A DNA stretch of 64,000 bases from Rahnella inusitata (GTDB taxonomy: Bacteria; Pseudomonadota; Gammaproteobacteria; Enterobacterales; Enterobacteriaceae), in contig NZ_JYDE01000032.1 of assembly GCF_003263515.1 (NCBI RefSeq), forward strand, positions 37,307-101,306, given 5' to 3'. The notes under the pieces are model-generated. The model ran no database searches. It was not told the origin of the DNA and saw nothing but the letters and a program-made list of their open reading frames with translations. Positions 45,549 through 55,144 of the stretch are shown here, in pieces; the stretch's first letter is position 1, and each line of letters starts with the position of its first letter. The position numbers and the translations under genes were made by a program.

Positions 45549-45821
45549 AGGGTTAACGAAAAAAGTTGTCTGACTGCTTTCTTAATATCCAACTTGTTGA
45601 CTATTAAGACAAAGTGATTAAATCCTCCGCCATTTTGTTCTTCCGCTCCCACGCTGACAGCCAATGTTGCACTAAAAGCACTCATAAGCTGCCTGTTTGT
45701 TGTGCATCAGTTGCGAGCATTGTTGCTGATCCCCAATCCTGAGCACGTTTTTTGCCACCTTTAAGCCCTGAGAGAGCAGCGAATTCAGAGCTGCTGCACA
45801 AATTTCAATCATTTTTCGCAA

Positions 45822-45839
45822 TTGGCACACCCCGTGCAT
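45822..45839 (+). promoter_or_regulatory. Sigma-54 promoter upstream of the RpiR-ddp operon
   Basis: TTGGCACACCCCGTGCAT: -24 TGGCAC and -12 TGCA with GG and GC exactly 12 bases apart, a near-perfect sigma-54 element 58 bases before the RpiR-type gene. In E. coli the ddp operon is reported to be NtrC-dependent. Half-sites resembling NtrC boxes (TTGCACTA at 45667, TGTGCA at 45701) lie about 120-155 bases upstream but no complete site is evident. Confidence 0.75.
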
Positions 45840-45896
45840 TGTTATCTCACTAACAACCACTAGCTTTATGACAATAAAGCAACATGAGATTAACCG

Positions 45897-46769
45897 ATGC
45901 AGCCAGCGCAGGATGTGATTGAACAAATCGAAGCCTCGTTTGCCGGGCAGACGCCAACGGGGAAACGCATTGCCAGTTATTTGCTGGCGAATCTTGCACA
46001 AATTCCGTTTGAGACTGCCGACAGCATCGCGCGAAGCGCGGCGACCAGCGGGATTTCGGTGGGACGTTATTTGCGCAGCCTCGGGTATCGCAATCTGGAC
46101 GACTTTAAGCAAACACTGCGTCAACAAAGTGGTACCTCCTACCAGCCGTGGGTGGTCACTGACCGCCTGGGGGCGTACCGCGAACGCAGCAAACAACCGC
46201 GACAGGAAAAGCTTGAAGAGTCACTGACGCTCGAACTCGACGCCATCCATCACGTCTATCAGCTGGCGCAGACCGGGAGTTTTGCGCAGGTAAGCCGTCG
46301 TCTGGCCGAGGCCGAGGCGGTGTTTATTCTCGGCATTCAGTCGGTGCGTGGGATCGCCAATAATTTCTCGAGCTATCTCGAATATCTGCGCCCGAAAGTG
46401 TATTTCGCCGACGGCCTTTCCGGCACCTATGTCGAATCCCTGAATTCCGAATTCGCCCGTCCGTATCTGGTGGTCACCGACACCCGTGCGTATTCGAAAC
46501 TGGCGCAAACCTATTGTGAAGCGGCCTGCGAGCGCGGGCTGAACGTGGCGCTGATCACCGACATTTATTGCCCCTGGGCGCGCGATTATCCGGTGGATTT
46601 ATTGCAGGTTAAAACGGACACCGGTCAGTTCTGGGATTCGATGGCGCCACTCAGCTGCCTTTTCAACCTGTTGTGTTCCTCGGTGCTGGAACTGCGCGGA
46701 AACGACGTCGAAGAGCGGCTGGCAAATAACCGGATTTTGCAGAAACAGCTCGGCCAGTTTGAATCGTAA
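45897..46769 (+). CDS. RpiR/MurR-family transcriptional regulator
   Basis: Regulator of 290 residues: an N-terminal HTH_6 domain (ETADSIARSAATSGISVGRYLRSLGY) and a C-terminal SIS domain (EAEAVFILGIQSVRGIANNFSSYLEY) that normally binds a phosphosugar. It sits 30 bases before ddpX on the same strand and is probably co-transcribed with it. A SIS-domain regulator would suit sensing of a cell-wall amino sugar, but the ligand is unknown. Confidence 0.85.
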   Translation: MQPAQDVIEQIEASFAGQTPTGKRIASYLLANLAQIPFETADSIARSAATSGISVGRYLRSLGYRNLDDFKQTLRQQSGTSYQPWVVTDRLGAYRERSKQPRQEKLEESLTLELDAIHHVYQLAQTGSFAQVSRRLAEAEAVFILGIQSVRGIANNFSSYLEYLRPKVYFADGLSGTYVESLNSEFARPYLVVTDTRAYSKLAQTYCEAACERGLNVALITDIYCPWARDYPVDLLQVKTDTGQFWDSMAPLSCLFNLLCSSVLELRGNDVEERLANNRILQKQLGQFES

Positions 46770-46799
46770 TTTTCTAAAAACAGCGGACAGAGTTTATTG

Positions 46800-47381
46800 A
46801 TGAATACCAAAACACCTGACGTACCCCTGATCGATCTGGCGCAGGCGCTGCCCGATGCGGTGATCGACCTGAAATATGCCACCGCAGATAACCTGACCGG
46901 TCAGCCGATTTATCGTGAGTCGCGCTGCCTGTTGCATCCGGACGCCGCTGCCGCGCTGGTTCGCTGCGACGCCGTGGCAAAGCTGGCGGGATTGCGGCTG
47001 AAAATCTACGACGCTTATCGCCCGCAGGCGGCGCAGGCCTGTTTGTGGGCTGCGTTTCCCAACCCGGATTATGTAGTGGATATCAAGCTCGGATCCCACC
47101 ACAGCCGCGGTGTGGCGGTGGATCTTACCCTGCTCGATGAGCGTGGTGAGGTGCTGGATATGGGCGCGGGCTTTGACGAAATGACTGAAGTCTCGCACCC
47201 GTTTTATCCGGATTTACCGCCGCACATTCAGCGCAACCGACTGTTGCTCAATGCCGTGATGGCTGCGGGTGGCTACAAGGGTATCACCAGCGAGTGGTGG
47301 CACTTTGAATTACCGGATGCCAAAACGTATCCGTTGTTGGAAGAGCGGTTTGGCTGCTATCCGCCAATTGACGCCGCCTGA
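46800..47381 (+). CDS. ddpX: D-alanyl-D-alanine dipeptidase (VanX family)
   Basis: Zinc dipeptidase of 193 residues that splits D-Ala-D-Ala, allowing its use as a carbon and nitrogen source. The zinc and catalytic motifs are intact: GSHHSRGVAVDLT (SxHxxGxAxD) and SEWWHFE near the C-terminus. The usual YRPQAAQ arginine segment is also present. The ATG at 46800 is preferred to the TTG just upstream. Heads the ddp transporter genes. Confidence 0.93.
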   Translation: MNTKTPDVPLIDLAQALPDAVIDLKYATADNLTGQPIYRESRCLLHPDAAAALVRCDAVAKLAGLRLKIYDAYRPQAAQACLWAAFPNPDYVVDIKLGSHHSRGVAVDLTLLDERGEVLDMGAGFDEMTEVSHPFYPDLPPHIQRNRLLLNAVMAAGGYKGITSEWWHFELPDAKTYPLLEERFGCYPPIDAA

Positions 47382-47419
47382 TCCTCGTCTCTCTTTTTCC
47401 TCAAGCCAGGAGTTCAACG

Positions 47420-49000
47420 ATGAATAACACAGCAATCAGTTCATTGCGCATGTCCACAAAAACGCGGATCGCCGGTGCCATTTTACTCGCGGTATCAGGA
47501 TTAAGTCTCTCAGCGCAGGCGGCGGTGCCGAAAGACATGCTGGTGATCGGTAAGGCCGCGGACCCGCAAACGCTGGATCCGGCGGTGACTATCGACAATA
47601 ACGACTGGACGATCACTTACCCGGCCTATCAGCGGCTCGTCCAGTATAAAACGCAGGGGGGCAAAGGATCGACACAGGTGGAAGGGGATCTGGCCGCCAG
47701 CTGGACTGCTTCACCCGATCAGCTGATCTGGACGTTCAAACTCAAGCCCGGCGCAAAATTTGATGACGGCACCGACGTGAATGCCGATGCGGTGAAATGG
47801 TCGTTCGAGCGCCTGATGAAAATCGGTCAGGGCCCGTCGGAAGCCTTTCCGAAAGATATGACCGTCACGGTAGTTGATCCGATGACCGTCACCTTTACGC
47901 TGAAATCACCGTTTGCCCCCTTCCTCTACACGCTGGCGAATGACGGCGCGGGCATCGTCAATCCGGCCATCGCCAAAGCCAATCCTGCTGATGAAGGAAA
48001 AGCCTGGCTGGCCGGTCATACAGCCGGTTCCGGTCCTTACAAGCTGGACCGCTGGCAGAAAGGGCAGCAACTGATGCTGGTGCCAAACCCGCATTACAGC
48101 GGCGCTAAACCGGCCTTTAAACGCGTGACGGTAAAAATTATCGGCGAGAGTGCCACCCGCCGCCTGCAACTGTCGCGCGGCGATCTGGATATTGCCGATT
48201 CCCTGCCGATGGATCAGCTGGCGGCGCTGAAGAAAGAAGACAAAGTCGCCGTCGAAGAATTCCCGTCATTACGTGTGACCTATCTGTATCTCAATAACGC
48301 CAAAACGCCGCTTAATCAGGTGGATTTACGCCGTGCGATTTCCTCAGCCGTGGATTATCAGGGCATGGTAAAAGGCATCATGGGCGGGAACGCTAAACAG
48401 ATGCGTGGGCCGATCCCGGAGGGCATGTGGGGTTTCGACCCGACGGCGAAGCAGTACACCTTCGACATGACGCAAGCCAAAGCCGATTTCACCAAAGTGA
48501 AAGACAAACCGCAGACGCTGGATTTCCTCTATTCGGATAACGATCCGAACTGGGAATCTATCGCGCTGGCGGTGCAGGCGAGCCTCGGTCAGGCCGGGAT
48601 CAGCGTTAAGCTGGAAAAACTGGCCAACGCCACCATGCGCGACCGTATCGGGCAGGGTGATTACGACATTTCTATCGGCAACTGGAGCCCGGATTTCGCC
48701 GACCCGTACATGTTTATGAACTACTGGTTCGAGTCTGACAAAAAAGGGCTTCCGGGCAACCGTTCCTTCTATTCCAATCCTGACGTCGATGCGTTGCTGA
48801 AAAAAGCGGTGTCGGTCACCGACCAGAAACAGCGTACGGATTATTACCAGCAGGCGCAGAAAATTGTCATTGACGAAGCGGCTTACGTGTATCTGTTCCA
48901 GAAAAACTATCAGGTCGCGATGAACAAAGACGTCAAAGGTTTTGTGTTCAATCCGATGCTGGAGCAGGTGTTCAACGTCGGCCAGATGAGCAAAAAGTAA
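47420..49000 (+). CDS. ddpA: D,D-dipeptide-binding periplasmic protein
   Basis: SBP_bac_5 solute-binding protein of 526 residues. A long N-terminal region ends in a Sec signal peptide (GAILLAVSGLSLSAQA). The mature protein has family blocks such as DPQTLDPAVTIDNNDWTITY and GSGPYKLDRWQKGQQLML. AGGAG precedes the ATG. In E. coli DdpA delivers D-Ala-D-Ala to DdpBC. Confidence 0.92.
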   Translation: MNNTAISSLRMSTKTRIAGAILLAVSGLSLSAQAAVPKDMLVIGKAADPQTLDPAVTIDNNDWTITYPAYQRLVQYKTQGGKGSTQVEGDLAASWTASPDQLIWTFKLKPGAKFDDGTDVNADAVKWSFERLMKIGQGPSEAFPKDMTVTVVDPMTVTFTLKSPFAPFLYTLANDGAGIVNPAIAKANPADEGKAWLAGHTAGSGPYKLDRWQKGQQLMLVPNPHYSGAKPAFKRVTVKIIGESATRRLQLSRGDLDIADSLPMDQLAALKKEDKVAVEEFPSLRVTYLYLNNAKTPLNQVDLRRAISSAVDYQGMVKGIMGGNAKQMRGPIPEGMWGFDPTAKQYTFDMTQAKADFTKVKDKPQTLDFLYSDNDPNWESIALAVQASLGQAGISVKLEKLANATMRDRIGQGDYDISIGNWSPDFADPYMFMNYWFESDKKGLPGNRSFYSNPDVDALLKKAVSVTDQKQRTDYYQQAQKIVIDEAAYVYLFQKNYQVAMNKDVKGFVFNPMLEQVFNVGQMSKK

Positions 49001-49087
49001 ATCCCCGTATTGATTCCGCATAAACCCAACATACGTCGCGTCGCCACCGCATCTGCAACGCGAAGTATGGAGGGTTTGGGAGGCGAA

Positions 49088-50104
49088 ATGACTTCTTGGA
49101 CACTAATCCGCCAGCGATGCTGGGGGCTGGTTTTGGTGATGATAGGGGTATGCGTTATTACTTTTATCATCTCGCATATGATCCCCGGCGACCCGGCGCG
49201 TCTGCTGGCAGGCGATCGTGCCAGCAATGAAATGGTCGCGCATATCCGTCAGCAACTGGGTTTGGATCAGCCGTTGTATGTGCAGTTTTTCCGTTACGTT
49301 AGCGATTTGCTGCATGGTGATCTTGGCACGTCAATTCGCACCGGTCGTCCGGTGCTGGAAGACCTGAAAGCCTTCTTCCCGGCCACCTTAGAACTGGCGT
49401 TTACCGCGCTGTTTCTGGCAATTGTGCTGGGTATTCCGCTCGGCGTGCTGTCAGCGGTTTATCAGAATAAATTCCCCGATCATCTGGTGCGTTTACTTTC
49501 CGTGCTGGGGATTTCCACTCCGGCATTCTGGCTGGGGTTGGGCGTCATTATCCTGTTTTACGGCCATCTGAATCTGCTGCCGGGCGGCGGAAGGCTGGAT
49601 GACTGGCTGGACCCGCCTGCCAATATCACCGGTTTTTACGTTCTTGATTCCTTACTGACCGGCAACTGGGAGACTTTCTGGAACAGCCTGCAACATCTGG
49701 CGATGCCTGCGCTGACGCTGGCGTTCGTGCATATGGGGATTGTGGCGCGGCAGATCCGTTCGGCGATGCTCGAACAGCTTAACGAAGATTATATCCGCAC
49801 CGCGCGTGCCAACGGTTTATCGCGCTGGCGGGTGATCCTCAGCCATGCGTTGCCCAATGCGCTGATCCCGTCGGTGACCGTGCTCGGTCTGGCGATGGGG
49901 GATTTACTGTACGGCGCGGTGCTGACCGAAACCGTGTTCGCCTGGCCAGGGATGGGGGCGTATGTGGTCAACTCGATTCAGGCGCTGGATTTCCCGGCGG
50001 TGATGGGGTTTGCGGTGGTGGTGTCGTTTGCTTACGTCATCGTCAATTTGTGTGTGGATTTACTGTATGTGTGGATCGATCCACGCATTGGCCGGGAGGG
50101 GTGA
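49088..50104 (+). CDS. ddpB: D,D-dipeptide ABC permease DdpB
   Basis: DppB-type permease of 338 residues. The start follows GGGAGG and gives MTSWTLIRQRCWG then the first membrane helix; the frame is open 26 codons upstream. The EAA loop is ARANGLSRWRVILSHALPNA. Ends 3 bases before ddpC. Confidence 0.93.
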   Translation: MTSWTLIRQRCWGLVLVMIGVCVITFIISHMIPGDPARLLAGDRASNEMVAHIRQQLGLDQPLYVQFFRYVSDLLHGDLGTSIRTGRPVLEDLKAFFPATLELAFTALFLAIVLGIPLGVLSAVYQNKFPDHLVRLLSVLGISTPAFWLGLGVIILFYGHLNLLPGGGRLDDWLDPPANITGFYVLDSLLTGNWETFWNSLQHLAMPALTLAFVHMGIVARQIRSAMLEQLNEDYIRTARANGLSRWRVILSHALPNALIPSVTVLGLAMGDLLYGAVLTETVFAWPGMGAYVVNSIQALDFPAVMGFAVVVSFAYVIVNLCVDLLYVWIDPRIGREG

Positions 50105-50107
50105 CCG

Positions 50108-51019
50108 ATGTCTGTTATTGAACCGGGTGTGAACAATCACCGTGCCGATATCGTGGCACCGGACGTCAGGCCGCGCTTCGCCAGCTGGCGGCGAACATTT
50201 CATCTGCTGAGCCGCAGCCCGCTGACCATGTTGGGTCTGGCAATCATGCTCATTGTGCTGTTTATCATGATTTTCTCGCCGTGGCTGGTGCCGTACGATC
50301 CCAATGCCATCAGCCTGACCGATCGCCTGCAGGCACCTTCTGCCGGGCACTGGTTTGGCACCGATGAAGTCGGGCGTGATTTATTTAGCCGGGTGCTGAC
50401 AGGCAGCCAGCAATCGGTCGCCGCCGGGCTGGCGGTGGTCATCATCGCGGGCAGCATCGGTTCACTGCTCGGCTGCTTCTCCGGCGTGGTGGGCGGCCTT
50501 GTCGATGCGCTGATCATGCGCTGTATGGACATCATGCTGTCGGTGCCGTCGCTGGTGCTGACCATGGCGCTGGCCGCCGCGCTCGGCCCGAGTCTGTTCA
50601 ACGCGATGCTGGCCATTGCCGTGGTGCGCATTCCGTTTTACGTCCGGCTGGCCCGCGGGCAAACGCTGATGTTGCGCCATCAGGCGTACATGCAGGCGAC
50701 GCGCACCTTTGGCGCGTCGCGCTGGCATCTCATCACCTGGCACGTCTTGCGTAACGTGATGCCGCCGCTGGTGGTGCAAGCGTCGCTTGATATCGGTACG
50801 TCGATTCTGATGGCTGCCACGCTGGGCTTTATCGGCCTCGGCGCGCAGCAACCGACCGCCGAGTGGGGCGCGATGGTCTCCAATGGCCGCAACTATATTC
50901 TCGATCAGTGGTGGTATTCGGCGTTTCCCGGCGTGGCCATTCTGATAACGGCCACCGGTTTCAACCTGTTCGGCGACGGTCTGCGCGACCTGCTGGATCC
51001 CAAAAGCAGAGGGCGCTGA
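50108..51019 (+). CDS. ddpC: D,D-dipeptide ABC permease DdpC
   Basis: DppC-type permease of 303 residues with a cytoplasmic N-terminal tail and six hydrophobic segments; the EAA loop is ATRTFGASRWHLITWHVLRN. GAGGGG precedes the ATG. Confidence 0.93.
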   Translation: MSVIEPGVNNHRADIVAPDVRPRFASWRRTFHLLSRSPLTMLGLAIMLIVLFIMIFSPWLVPYDPNAISLTDRLQAPSAGHWFGTDEVGRDLFSRVLTGSQQSVAAGLAVVIIAGSIGSLLGCFSGVVGGLVDALIMRCMDIMLSVPSLVLTMALAAALGPSLFNAMLAIAVVRIPFYVRLARGQTLMLRHQAYMQATRTFGASRWHLITWHVLRNVMPPLVVQASLDIGTSILMAATLGFIGLGAQQPTAEWGAMVSNGRNYILDQWWYSAFPGVAILITATGFNLFGDGLRDLLDPKSRGR

Positions 51020-51020
51020 G

Positions 51021-52049
51021 ATGACAGAACAACCCACCGCACCGGTGCTGGAAATCGACAAACTGCAACTGGTGTTTCCCGTATACGGCGGCGAAGTGAA
51101 AGCGTTGAATCAGGTCTCGCTGGCGGTCCACGCCGGAGAAATCGTCGGCGTGGTAGGGGAATCCGGCTCCGGTAAATCGGTCACCGCAATGATGGCGATG
51201 CGCCTGCTGCCACCGGACGGTTTTACCGTCACCGGCGGCACACTTCGCATGCTTGGCACCGACGTGGTACACGCCAGCGAAGAGGAAATGCGTACACTGC
51301 GCGGCGCGCGGGTGGCGATGATTTTTCAGGAGCCGATGAACGCGCTGAACCCGACGCGTAAAATTGGCCGACAGATGTGCGAAGTCATCTGCCTGCATCA
51401 GAAAGTCAGCCGGGCCCAGGCGTGGAAAAAGGCTATCGGACTGCTCGACGACATGCAGATTGCCGACGCGGAACAGGTGATGTCGCGCTATCCGTTCGAG
51501 CTTTCCGGCGGAATGCGTCAGCGCGTGTTGATCGCAATGGCATTTTCCTGCGAACCGGAACTGATCATCGCCGACGAACCGACCACTGCACTGGACGTCA
51601 CGGTGCAGCGTCAGGTCTTACGGCTGTTGCAGCGTAAAGCCAGGGCCAGCGGCACTGCGGTGTTGTTTATCACGCACGATATGGCGGTGGTTTCACAACT
51701 GTGCGACCGGGTTTACGTGATGTACGCCGGGCATGTAATTGAAAGCGGCAATACGGCGGAGGTGATCGACTCGCCGTCGCACCCGTATTCCATCGGATTA
51801 TTGCAGGCCGCGCCGGAAAACGGTACGCCGCGCAGTCTGCTTAAAGCGATTCCCGGCACGGTGCCGAATCTGGCTAAACTGCCGCAGGGCTGCGCCTTTC
51901 GCGGGCGCTGTCAGCACGCCGATGACCGTTGTTTCGTCACGCCAGAACTCGCTGCGCAAAAGGCATTTCCGCAGCAATCTGTCGCCTGCTGGCATCCGCA
52001 ACGTATTGCCAGCCCGTCACCTTTACCCCCTATTGAGGAGCTATCCTGA
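51021..52049 (+). CDS. ddpD: D,D-dipeptide ABC ATPase DdpD
   Basis: ATPase of 342 residues: Walker [10 protein letters not shown], signature LSGGMRQRVLIAMA, Walker B LIIADEPTTALDV, plus the C-terminal oligopeptide-transporter extension with a CAFRGRCQHADDRC cysteine cluster. Overlaps ddpF by one base. Confidence 0.94.
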   Translation: MTEQPTAPVLEIDKLQLVFPVYGGEVKALNQVSLAVHAGEIVGVVGESGSGKSVTAMMAMRLLPPDGFTVTGGTLRMLGTDVVHASEEEMRTLRGARVAMIFQEPMNALNPTRKIGRQMCEVICLHQKVSRAQAWKKAIGLLDDMQIADAEQVMSRYPFELSGGMRQRVLIAMAFSCEPELIIADEPTTALDVTVQRQVLRLLQRKARASGTAVLFITHDMAVVSQLCDRVYVMYAGHVIESGNTAEVIDSPSHPYSIGLLQAAPENGTPRSLLKAIPGTVPNLAKLPQGCAFRGRCQHADDRCFVTPELAAQKAFPQQSVACWHPQRIASPSPLPPIEELS

Positions 52050-52999
52050 TGATTGCTGAACACTTAGTGGAACTTCAGGATGTACGCGTGCGTTTCCCCG
52101 CGACCGTCAACTGGCGAGGCAAACCCACCGGCTACGTCCATGCGCTGAACGGTTTAGATCTCAACATCATTCGCGGCGAAACCCTGGGGATCGTCGGCGA
52201 ATCCGGCTGTGGAAAAAGTACGCTGGCGCAGTTGCTGATGGGCCTGCAAAAGCCGAGCAGCGGTGAGATTCACCGCGCCCGTCACGATAACTCCTGGTTT
52301 GGTTCCGGCATGCAGATGGTGTTTCAGGATCCGCAGTCCTCGCTCGATCCGCGTCTGCCGATCTGGCGGATTATCACTGAGCCGGTGTTCGTGCAAAAAC
52401 ACAACAGCAGCCGTGAGCGCCGCGAGTTAGCTGCCACGCTGGCCGGGCAGGTCGGCATCCGCGCAGAGTATCTCGACCGCCTGCCGCACGAATTTTCCGG
52501 CGGCCAGCGTCAGCGCATTTCCATCGCCCGCGCGCTTTCTTCCGAACCGGATATCATCGTGCTCGATGAACCGACCTCCGCCCTGGATATTTCCGTACAG
52601 GCGCAAATCCTCAATCTGCTGGTCGAACTGCAACGCCAGCGCAATCTGACGTTTGTGCTGATTTCGCACAACGTCTCGGTGGTCCGTCACATGAGCGATC
52701 GCGTGGCGGTGATGTATCTTGGTCAAATCGTTGAACTCGGCGCGGCTGAAAAAGTACTGACCGATCCCCAACATCCGTACACCCGCCTGCTGCTCGATTC
52801 CGTCCCCCGCGCCGGGCGTGCGCTGGATGACGGCATTGTCGATAAAAAAGGTGAGTTACCCAGTAACCGGAACCTGCCGAAAGGCTGTTATTTTCGGGAG
52901 CGATGCCCGCTGGCGGGAGACGGATGTCAGATGCCGCAGGATCTGGCCCGCGCGGCGGGAGGGGGCGTCGCGAGGTGTCATCGCGTACATGTCGTTTAG
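52049..52999 (+). CDS. ddpF: D,D-dipeptide ABC ATPase DdpF
   Basis: ATPase of 316 residues: Walker A GESGCGKST, signature FSGGQRQRISIARAL, Walker B IIVLDEPTSALDI, and the CYFRERCPLAGDGC C-terminal cluster. Last gene of the operon; a GC-rich dispersed repeat follows. Confidence 0.94.
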   Translation: MIAEHLVELQDVRVRFPATVNWRGKPTGYVHALNGLDLNIIRGETLGIVGESGCGKSTLAQLLMGLQKPSSGEIHRARHDNSWFGSGMQMVFQDPQSSLDPRLPIWRIITEPVFVQKHNSSRERRELAATLAGQVGIRAEYLDRLPHEFSGGQRQRISIARALSSEPDIIVLDEPTSALDISVQAQILNLLVELQRQRNLTFVLISHNVSVVRHMSDRVAVMYLGQIVELGAAEKVLTDPQHPYTRLLLDSVPRAGRALDDGIVDKKGELPSNRNLPKGCYFRERCPLAGDGCQMPQDLARAAGGGVARCHRVHVV

Positions 53000-53021
53000 C
53001 GGGCATAAATGGTTAGTTTGT

Positions 53022-53072
53022 GCAGATTTGCTGTGCTCCTCCCCCTGCGAAGGGGGAGGCCGGGAGGGGGTA
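53022..53072. repeat. Dispersed GC-rich repeat, copy 1
   Basis: GCAGATTTGCTGTGCTCCTC (53022-53041) runs into a 9-bp palindrome, CCTCCCCCT/AGGGGGAGG (53038-53059). The last 20 bases of the window match the first part at 18 of 20 positions, indicating a genome-wide extragenic element. Confidence 0.65.
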
Positions 53073-53142
53073 TAACGGGCAATAAATTTGTTGAAACACA
53101 CTTCAACTTTTTCATTTGAGTTCAATACCCCACCCCGAGCAC

Positions 53143-54030
53143 TCACCGACGATGCAATAAATCTACCATCTGCGTCCAGTCAAACGGCTGAAGATCTCCA
53201 TATCGGATCCCTTTCACGGCCAGCGCATCCACCAGCCCTTGCTGGCACAGCACTGTCCCGCGGCTCATGTCTCCGGCGACGCCGACATCTTCCAATGTTT
53301 TCACCACTTCCCGCATCTCCTCCGCGCGGCGTTTGCCGTGTTCCGCTATCCGGCTGATGAGATAATGCGGGAATGCACCGTCCCAGCCCAGTGACGGAAA
53401 ACTGGCGTGCAGCGAAGCGACGACTTCCTGTTCGATACCGTATTGTCGGGCGGCGGTAAGGCATTCGGCGGTCAGGGCTTCCAGTCCTTTGATCATCACG
53501 CTGCGACACATCTTGATTGCCGAGGCTTCGCCGACCACGTTGCTGTGTACCTGACTGCTAAAACCTTGTCCGTTGAGCCATTGGCTGACCGCGTGGGCGT
53601 GTGTACCGCCAAGCAGCAGCGGGGTTTTCAGGCGTGCCGGCGGGTAGGGCGCCATCACGGCGACGTCAATGTAGGCGCCGCTCGCCTGTTCGATGGCGTC
53701 CATCGCGCTGCGTTTGGTGTTTGGCGAAACCGAATTTAAATCAAGGAAGGTTTGATACGCAGTAATATGCCGTGCGACGTCGCGGGCGACGTTGAGGGAT
53801 TCGGCGGCGGTGACGGCAGAGAAAATAATCTGGCTGCCTTTAACAGCATCTTGCAGGCTTGCTTCCAGACGGATCCCCGCCAGATGAGCGCGTTCACAGA
53901 GAAACCCGGCACCGGTTTGTTTATCGAACGCCACGATATCCAGTGACGGATCCTGCTTTTTTAAATCGGTGGCCAAAATAGTGCCGACTTCGCCGAAGCC
54001 GATTAAGGCGATACGGGTGACATTATTCAT
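53143..54030 (-). CDS. NAD(P)-dependent dehydrogenase with DUF1932 domain
   Basis: A 295-residue protein with an N-terminal Rossmann fold (ALIGFGEVGTILATDLKKQD) of the 6-phosphogluconate/hydroxyisobutyrate dehydrogenase type and a C-terminal DUF1932 domain (SSQVHSNVVGEASAIKMCRS, then KGLEALTAECL). It overlaps the galD end by 8 bases and is the last gene of galB-galC-galD, so it likely acts on a gallate-pathway compound. Its reaction is unassigned. AGGAG with a 7-base spacer fixes the start. Confidence 0.75.
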   Translation of the reverse strand: MNNVTRIALIGFGEVGTILATDLKKQDPSLDIVAFDKQTGAGFLCERAHLAGIRLEASLQDAVKGSQIIFSAVTAAESLNVARDVARHITAYQTFLDLNSVSPNTKRSAMDAIEQASGAYIDVAVMAPYPPARLKTPLLLGGTHAHAVSQWLNGQGFSSQVHSNVVGEASAIKMCRSVMIKGLEALTAECLTAARQYGIEQEVVASLHASFPSLGWDGAFPHYLISRIAEHGKRRAEEMREVVKTLEDVGVAGDMSRGTVLCQQGLVDALAVKGIRYGDLQPFDWTQMVDLLHRR

Positions 54031-55135
54031 CCTCATTCTCCTGACGACCGTCCCAGACGCTGGCCGCAATGGCGATGCGGCCTTCAAAGATCAGCCGGGC
54101 GGTGCGTAACAACGCGCAGCCGGTCAGGCGTTCAGCGCCGGTGCCGGTCGGATCGAGTTGTAATTCGACGCTGAATTCGCCGGTCGGGTGTTCCACGCTG
54201 ACAAGTGGCGAGTCGCCGGAAGGCGTGCGCGCCAGCCCTTCAGTGACGGAGCCTTGGATCAGGCAGGCGCTGGCGACGCTGACCGCGCCGAGTACGCCGA
54301 TCGACGCGTGACAGCGATGGGGAATAAACGTCCGGCTGGCGAGCGTGCCGCCGTCGCGCGGTTCGGCGATCAGCGTCATTTTCGGCACGGTGCGCTGAGC
54401 GACGTCGCCGAGATTCATTTTCACACCGGCCTGCAAGCGGATGGATTCCAGCCGTTGTTTGAGTTCATCATCGGCATCGAGCTGTTCGCGGGTTTCATAG
54501 CCGCTGCGGCCGAGATCGGCGGCGCGCAGCAGAACCACCGGCATGCCGTTGTCAATGCAGGTGACCTCAATGCCGTCAAAGGTATCGCGCGCATGACCAG
54601 TCGGTAACAGTGCGCCGCAGCTGGAACCGGCAATATCCGCGAACTCAATGCTGATTTTTGCCGCTGTGCCGGGCACGCCGTCAATACGCAAATCACCCTG
54701 ATAGCGTACCTGTCCGTCTTCCACCGGCACACTGGCGGTGGCAATCTGGCCGGTGTTTTCCATATAAATCCGCACCGGCGTAATGCCTTCGCGGGCGGAT
54801 ATCAGCTGACGTTCGATGGCGAAAGGGCCTACCGCGGCCAGAATATTGCCGCAGTTTTGGCCATAATCCACCACCGCTTTGTCGACATTCACCTGTGCAA
54901 ACAGGTAATCAACATCGGCATCTGGCCTCGCCGACGGGCGCACTATCGCCACTTTGCTGGTCAGGGGATCCGCGCCGCCGAGGCCATCTATCTGGCGCGG
55001 ATCGGGCGAACCCATCACCGCCAGCAGCACGCGGTCGCGCAATTTTTCGCTCCGTGGCAAATGCTCAGCCAGAAAGAATGCGCCTTTAGAGGTGCCACCG
55101 CGCATCAGCATGCAGGGAATTCGGGTCTGTGGCAT
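54023..55135 (-). CDS. galD: 4-oxalomesaconate tautomerase
   Basis: PrpF-family isomerase of 370 residues that interconverts keto and enol forms of 4-oxalomesaconate, the gallate ring-cleavage product. Family blocks include PCMLMRGGTSKGAFFLAEHLP at the start, DYGQNCGNILAAVGPFA and the C-terminal VEHPTGEFSVEL. GAGGAG precedes the start. Symbols follow the Pseudomonas putida gal cluster and are not the galactose genes. Confidence 0.88.
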   Translation of the reverse strand: MPQTRIPCMLMRGGTSKGAFFLAEHLPRSEKLRDRVLLAVMGSPDPRQIDGLGGADPLTSKVAIVRPSARPDADVDYLFAQVNVDKAVVDYGQNCGNILAAVGPFAIERQLISAREGITPVRIYMENTGQIATASVPVEDGQVRYQGDLRIDGVPGTAAKISIEFADIAGSSCGALLPTGHARDTFDGIEVTCIDNGMPVVLLRAADLGRSGYETREQLDADDELKQRLESIRLQAGVKMNLGDVAQRTVPKMTLIAEPRDGGTLASRTFIPHRCHASIGVLGAVSVASACLIQGSVTEGLARTPSGDSPLVSVEHPTGEFSVELQLDPTGTGAERLTGCALLRTARLIFEGRIAIAASVWDGRQENEDE

Positions 55136-55144
55136 GACGGCTCC

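Noticed and set aside
45672..46196. 174-codon minus-strand ORF over the RpiR-type gene
   Set aside because: It is antisense to a clear HTH/SIS-domain regulator and has no recognisable domain or ribosome site.
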